A DNA stretch of 6,156 nt, from the NCBI GenBank assembly GCA_946886545.1, contig CAMPIU010000190.1, positions 1 through 6,156 on the forward strand, read 5' to 3'. Each line of letters opens with the position of its first letter. Positions within the stretch are counted from its first letter, which is position 1. The translations under genes and the position numbers were made by a program. The DNA comes from an uncultured Flavobacteriales bacterium. Lineage in GTDB: Bacteria > Bacteroidota > Bacteroidia > Flavobacteriales > Crocinitomicaceae. Under the pieces are notes generated by a model. That model was given only the letters and a program-made list of their open reading frames with translations. It had not been told where the DNA came from and searched no databases. This document shows positions 4,813-6,156 of this stretch, piece by piece.

Positions 4813-6156
4813 TTAGCTTTTCTGCATTTGTTGTTGGAACGTGATTTCAATGAACTCTGCAGGTCTTGAAATTGCCACCAAAATAGTAATGCGCATAATT
4901 CCTTCCAGGATATCTTCCGGTGTCATGGTGTCGCCCAGTCCAATGTGCACACTGAATGCATCTTCCGGACTTGTTCCTGCCAAACCTCCTCTTTTCCAGA
5001 TTCCGTTTAAGAAATTACTGATCATACTTTTTACACTTACCCAGGTGTTTGCAACGTTTGGCTCAAACACGTAAGCTTTTGAAGCGTTCTTTATGGATTC
5101 TTCCAGCATGATCATGGTTCTGCGTACGTTGATGTATCTCCAATCCAGTGAATTTCCGTCCAAAGTACGTGCTCCCCAAACTTTAACTCCTTCACCTACA
5201 AAATAACGGATCGCATTCACAGCTTTACCATTCATTGGAACGTTTAGGTCTTCCTGATCTTTAAAAGAAATACTCACTGTCGGGCTGATGACATTTGCAA
5301 CTCCAATGTTTGCAGGTGCTTTCCAAACTTCTTTTGTACTATCCACCAGGGTGTAAATTCCCGCCATTGCTGTAGAAGGTGGTAACATGTTTACGATCAG
5401 AATCATTTCACGCATCAATTCGCTGTAAGCAGAAGAGTGACGAGCCAATACTTTATGCGTCGTTTCGATATCCAAAAGATTTAACTCTTCGGCCTTTTTG
5501 CTGACATTTGCAATGAAGTCTGTCAGTTTGCCGTCCTTATCATTTTCCGTAAGAATAGCGGCAACTGCTGCCTGATCTTCAAAATTCAGGAAGTTGATAT
5601 CGGTATCAGGAACAATGGAAGTGTTTAACCACGGATAATATACTGCTCCATAGTCCATGAATTCGGTTAGAATTTTTTCGCGGAATTCAGTTACTTTCGT
5701 ATCATCATCTTTGAAACCGTCAAAAACGTCAAAAATAGCTACGCGGTTTCTCATATCTCCACCACAATGTCTTAATGCTGCTACCTGAACATTCGCACAT
5801 TTGTCAACTGTGTCTAAATAAACTGCTTCCGGTACCAAAACCATTGTCGGTTCTTCTTCTTTCAAAAGCTTGTTAATTCCCTCGGTCAGTTTTTCTTCAG
5901 AGAGATCAGCTGTATACCCTTCATCTACCGAAACGATGTAACATGTACCACCTCCGTTTGCGAAGAAAAAACGCATTTGATAGTAGAAATTGTACTTGTC
6001 GTTTCGTTGAACGGTAAACTTTTTCCCGTTGATTTCAAGCGTTGATATTCCCAGTTTGGGATCATCACCTTCGTCACCTTTCGCTTCCGTAACTGCGTAT
6101 TTCGGAGTTGGAGCTCCGCCGAAGTATTGCCTGAATTCTGCTAAGGAGCTAATTTT
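4813..6156 (-). CDS. Contractile tail sheath protein (Afp2-4/Pvc2-4 analogue), start beyond the window
   Basis: The frame is open from the TAA at 4815-4813 to the right edge, giving 447 visible residues. The ATG at 5976 is internal: the 60 codons upstream of it are open and continue sheath-like sequence (SSLAEFRQYFGGAP near the edge, a common N-terminal sheath phrase, then LEINGKKFTVQRNDKYNFYY). The C-terminal domain is characteristic: WGARTLDGNSLDWRYINVRR (about visible residues 327-346), ANTWVSVKSMISNFLNGIWK, and the terminal MRITILVAISRPAEFIEITF block that handshakes with neighbouring subunits in gp18-type sheaths. The protein polymerises around the inner tube and contracts to drive it into the target. 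The true start is probably not far beyond the edge, since eCIS sheaths have this motif near the N-terminus. Whether other sheath paralogues lie upstream, as in Afp and PVC, cannot be seen. Confidence 0.95.
   Translation of the reverse strand, partial: KISSLAEFRQYFGGAPTPKYAVTEAKGDEGDDPKLGISTLEINGKKFTVQRNDKYNFYYQMRFFFANGGGTCYIVSVDEGYTADLSEEKLTEGINKLLKEEEPTMVLVPEAVYLDTVDKCANVQVAALRHCGGDMRNRVAIFDVFDGFKDDDTKVTEFREKILTEFMDYGAVYYPWLNTSIVPDTDINFLNFEDQAAVAAILTENDKDGKLTDFIANVSKKAEELNLLDIETTHKVLARHSSAYSELMREMILIVNMLPPSTAMAGIYTLVDSTKEVWKAPANIGVANVISPTVSISFKDQEDLNVPMNGKAVNAIRYFVGEGVKVWGARTLDGNSLDWRYINVRRTMIMLEESIKNASKAYVFEPNVANTWVSVKSMISNFLNGIWKRGGLAGTSPEDAFSVHIGLGDTMTPEDILEGIMRITILVAISRPAEFIEITFQQQMQKS

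Noticed and set aside
5974..5976. ATG at 5976 as the start of the sheath gene
   Set aside because: The frame stays open for 60 more codons to the edge and encodes typical N-terminal sheath sequence, so this Met is internal.
465..6156. A tailed prophage or R-type bacteriocin
   Set aside because: The paired tube paralogues, the Afp7-type LysM protein and the DUF5908-like gene fit eCIS better; no head, terminase, lysis or integrase gene is visible, although the window is too short to exclude these outside it.

Overview
The window is a tightly packed block of minus-strand genes for a contractile injection system of the extracellular type (eCIS: the Afp, PVC and MAC family of phage-tail-like protein-delivery particles). 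The moderate-to-low GC, the TAA-biased stops, the scarcity of strong Shine-Dalgarno sites and the DUF5908-like small gene point to a member of the Bacteroidota; this is inference, and the genus cannot be named. Nothing convincing is encoded on the plus strand.

Read in transcription order (high to low coordinates): a tail sheath protein entering from beyond the window (6156-4813); a 129-nt gap with a palindromic element and hairpins; inner tube protein 1 (4683-4234); an in-frame triple stop; inner tube protein 2 (4227-3784); a 53-residue DUF5908/Afp6-like protein (3778-3617); a LysM baseplate/hub protein (3617-2961); a VgrG/gp5-like central spike (2964-1174); a PAAR spike tip (1167-868); a gp25-like baseplate wedge protein (866-465); a 138-nt gap with a second copy of the palindromic element; and the N-terminus of a probable baseplate J/Afp11-like protein (326-1) that leaves the window.

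Together these genes make the contractile trunk and the core baseplate: sheath around tube, spike and PAAR tip at the front, and LysM, gp25 and J-like parts joining tube, spike and sheath. Tape measure, AAA+ ATPase, terminator cap, tail fibres and cargo toxins are not in the window and would be expected on either side. From tube 1 to gp25 the genes are separated by 6 nt or less, or overlap by 1-4 nt, which suggests one operon with translational coupling. The only two real gaps, sheath-tube 1 and gp25-J, each hold a related AT-rich inverted-repeat element with nearly identical left and right ends but unrelated centres. This is the least explained structure here. The parts themselves belong to a known system class; the less described points are the repeat pair, the hairpins after the sheath gene and the triple stop between the two tube genes.
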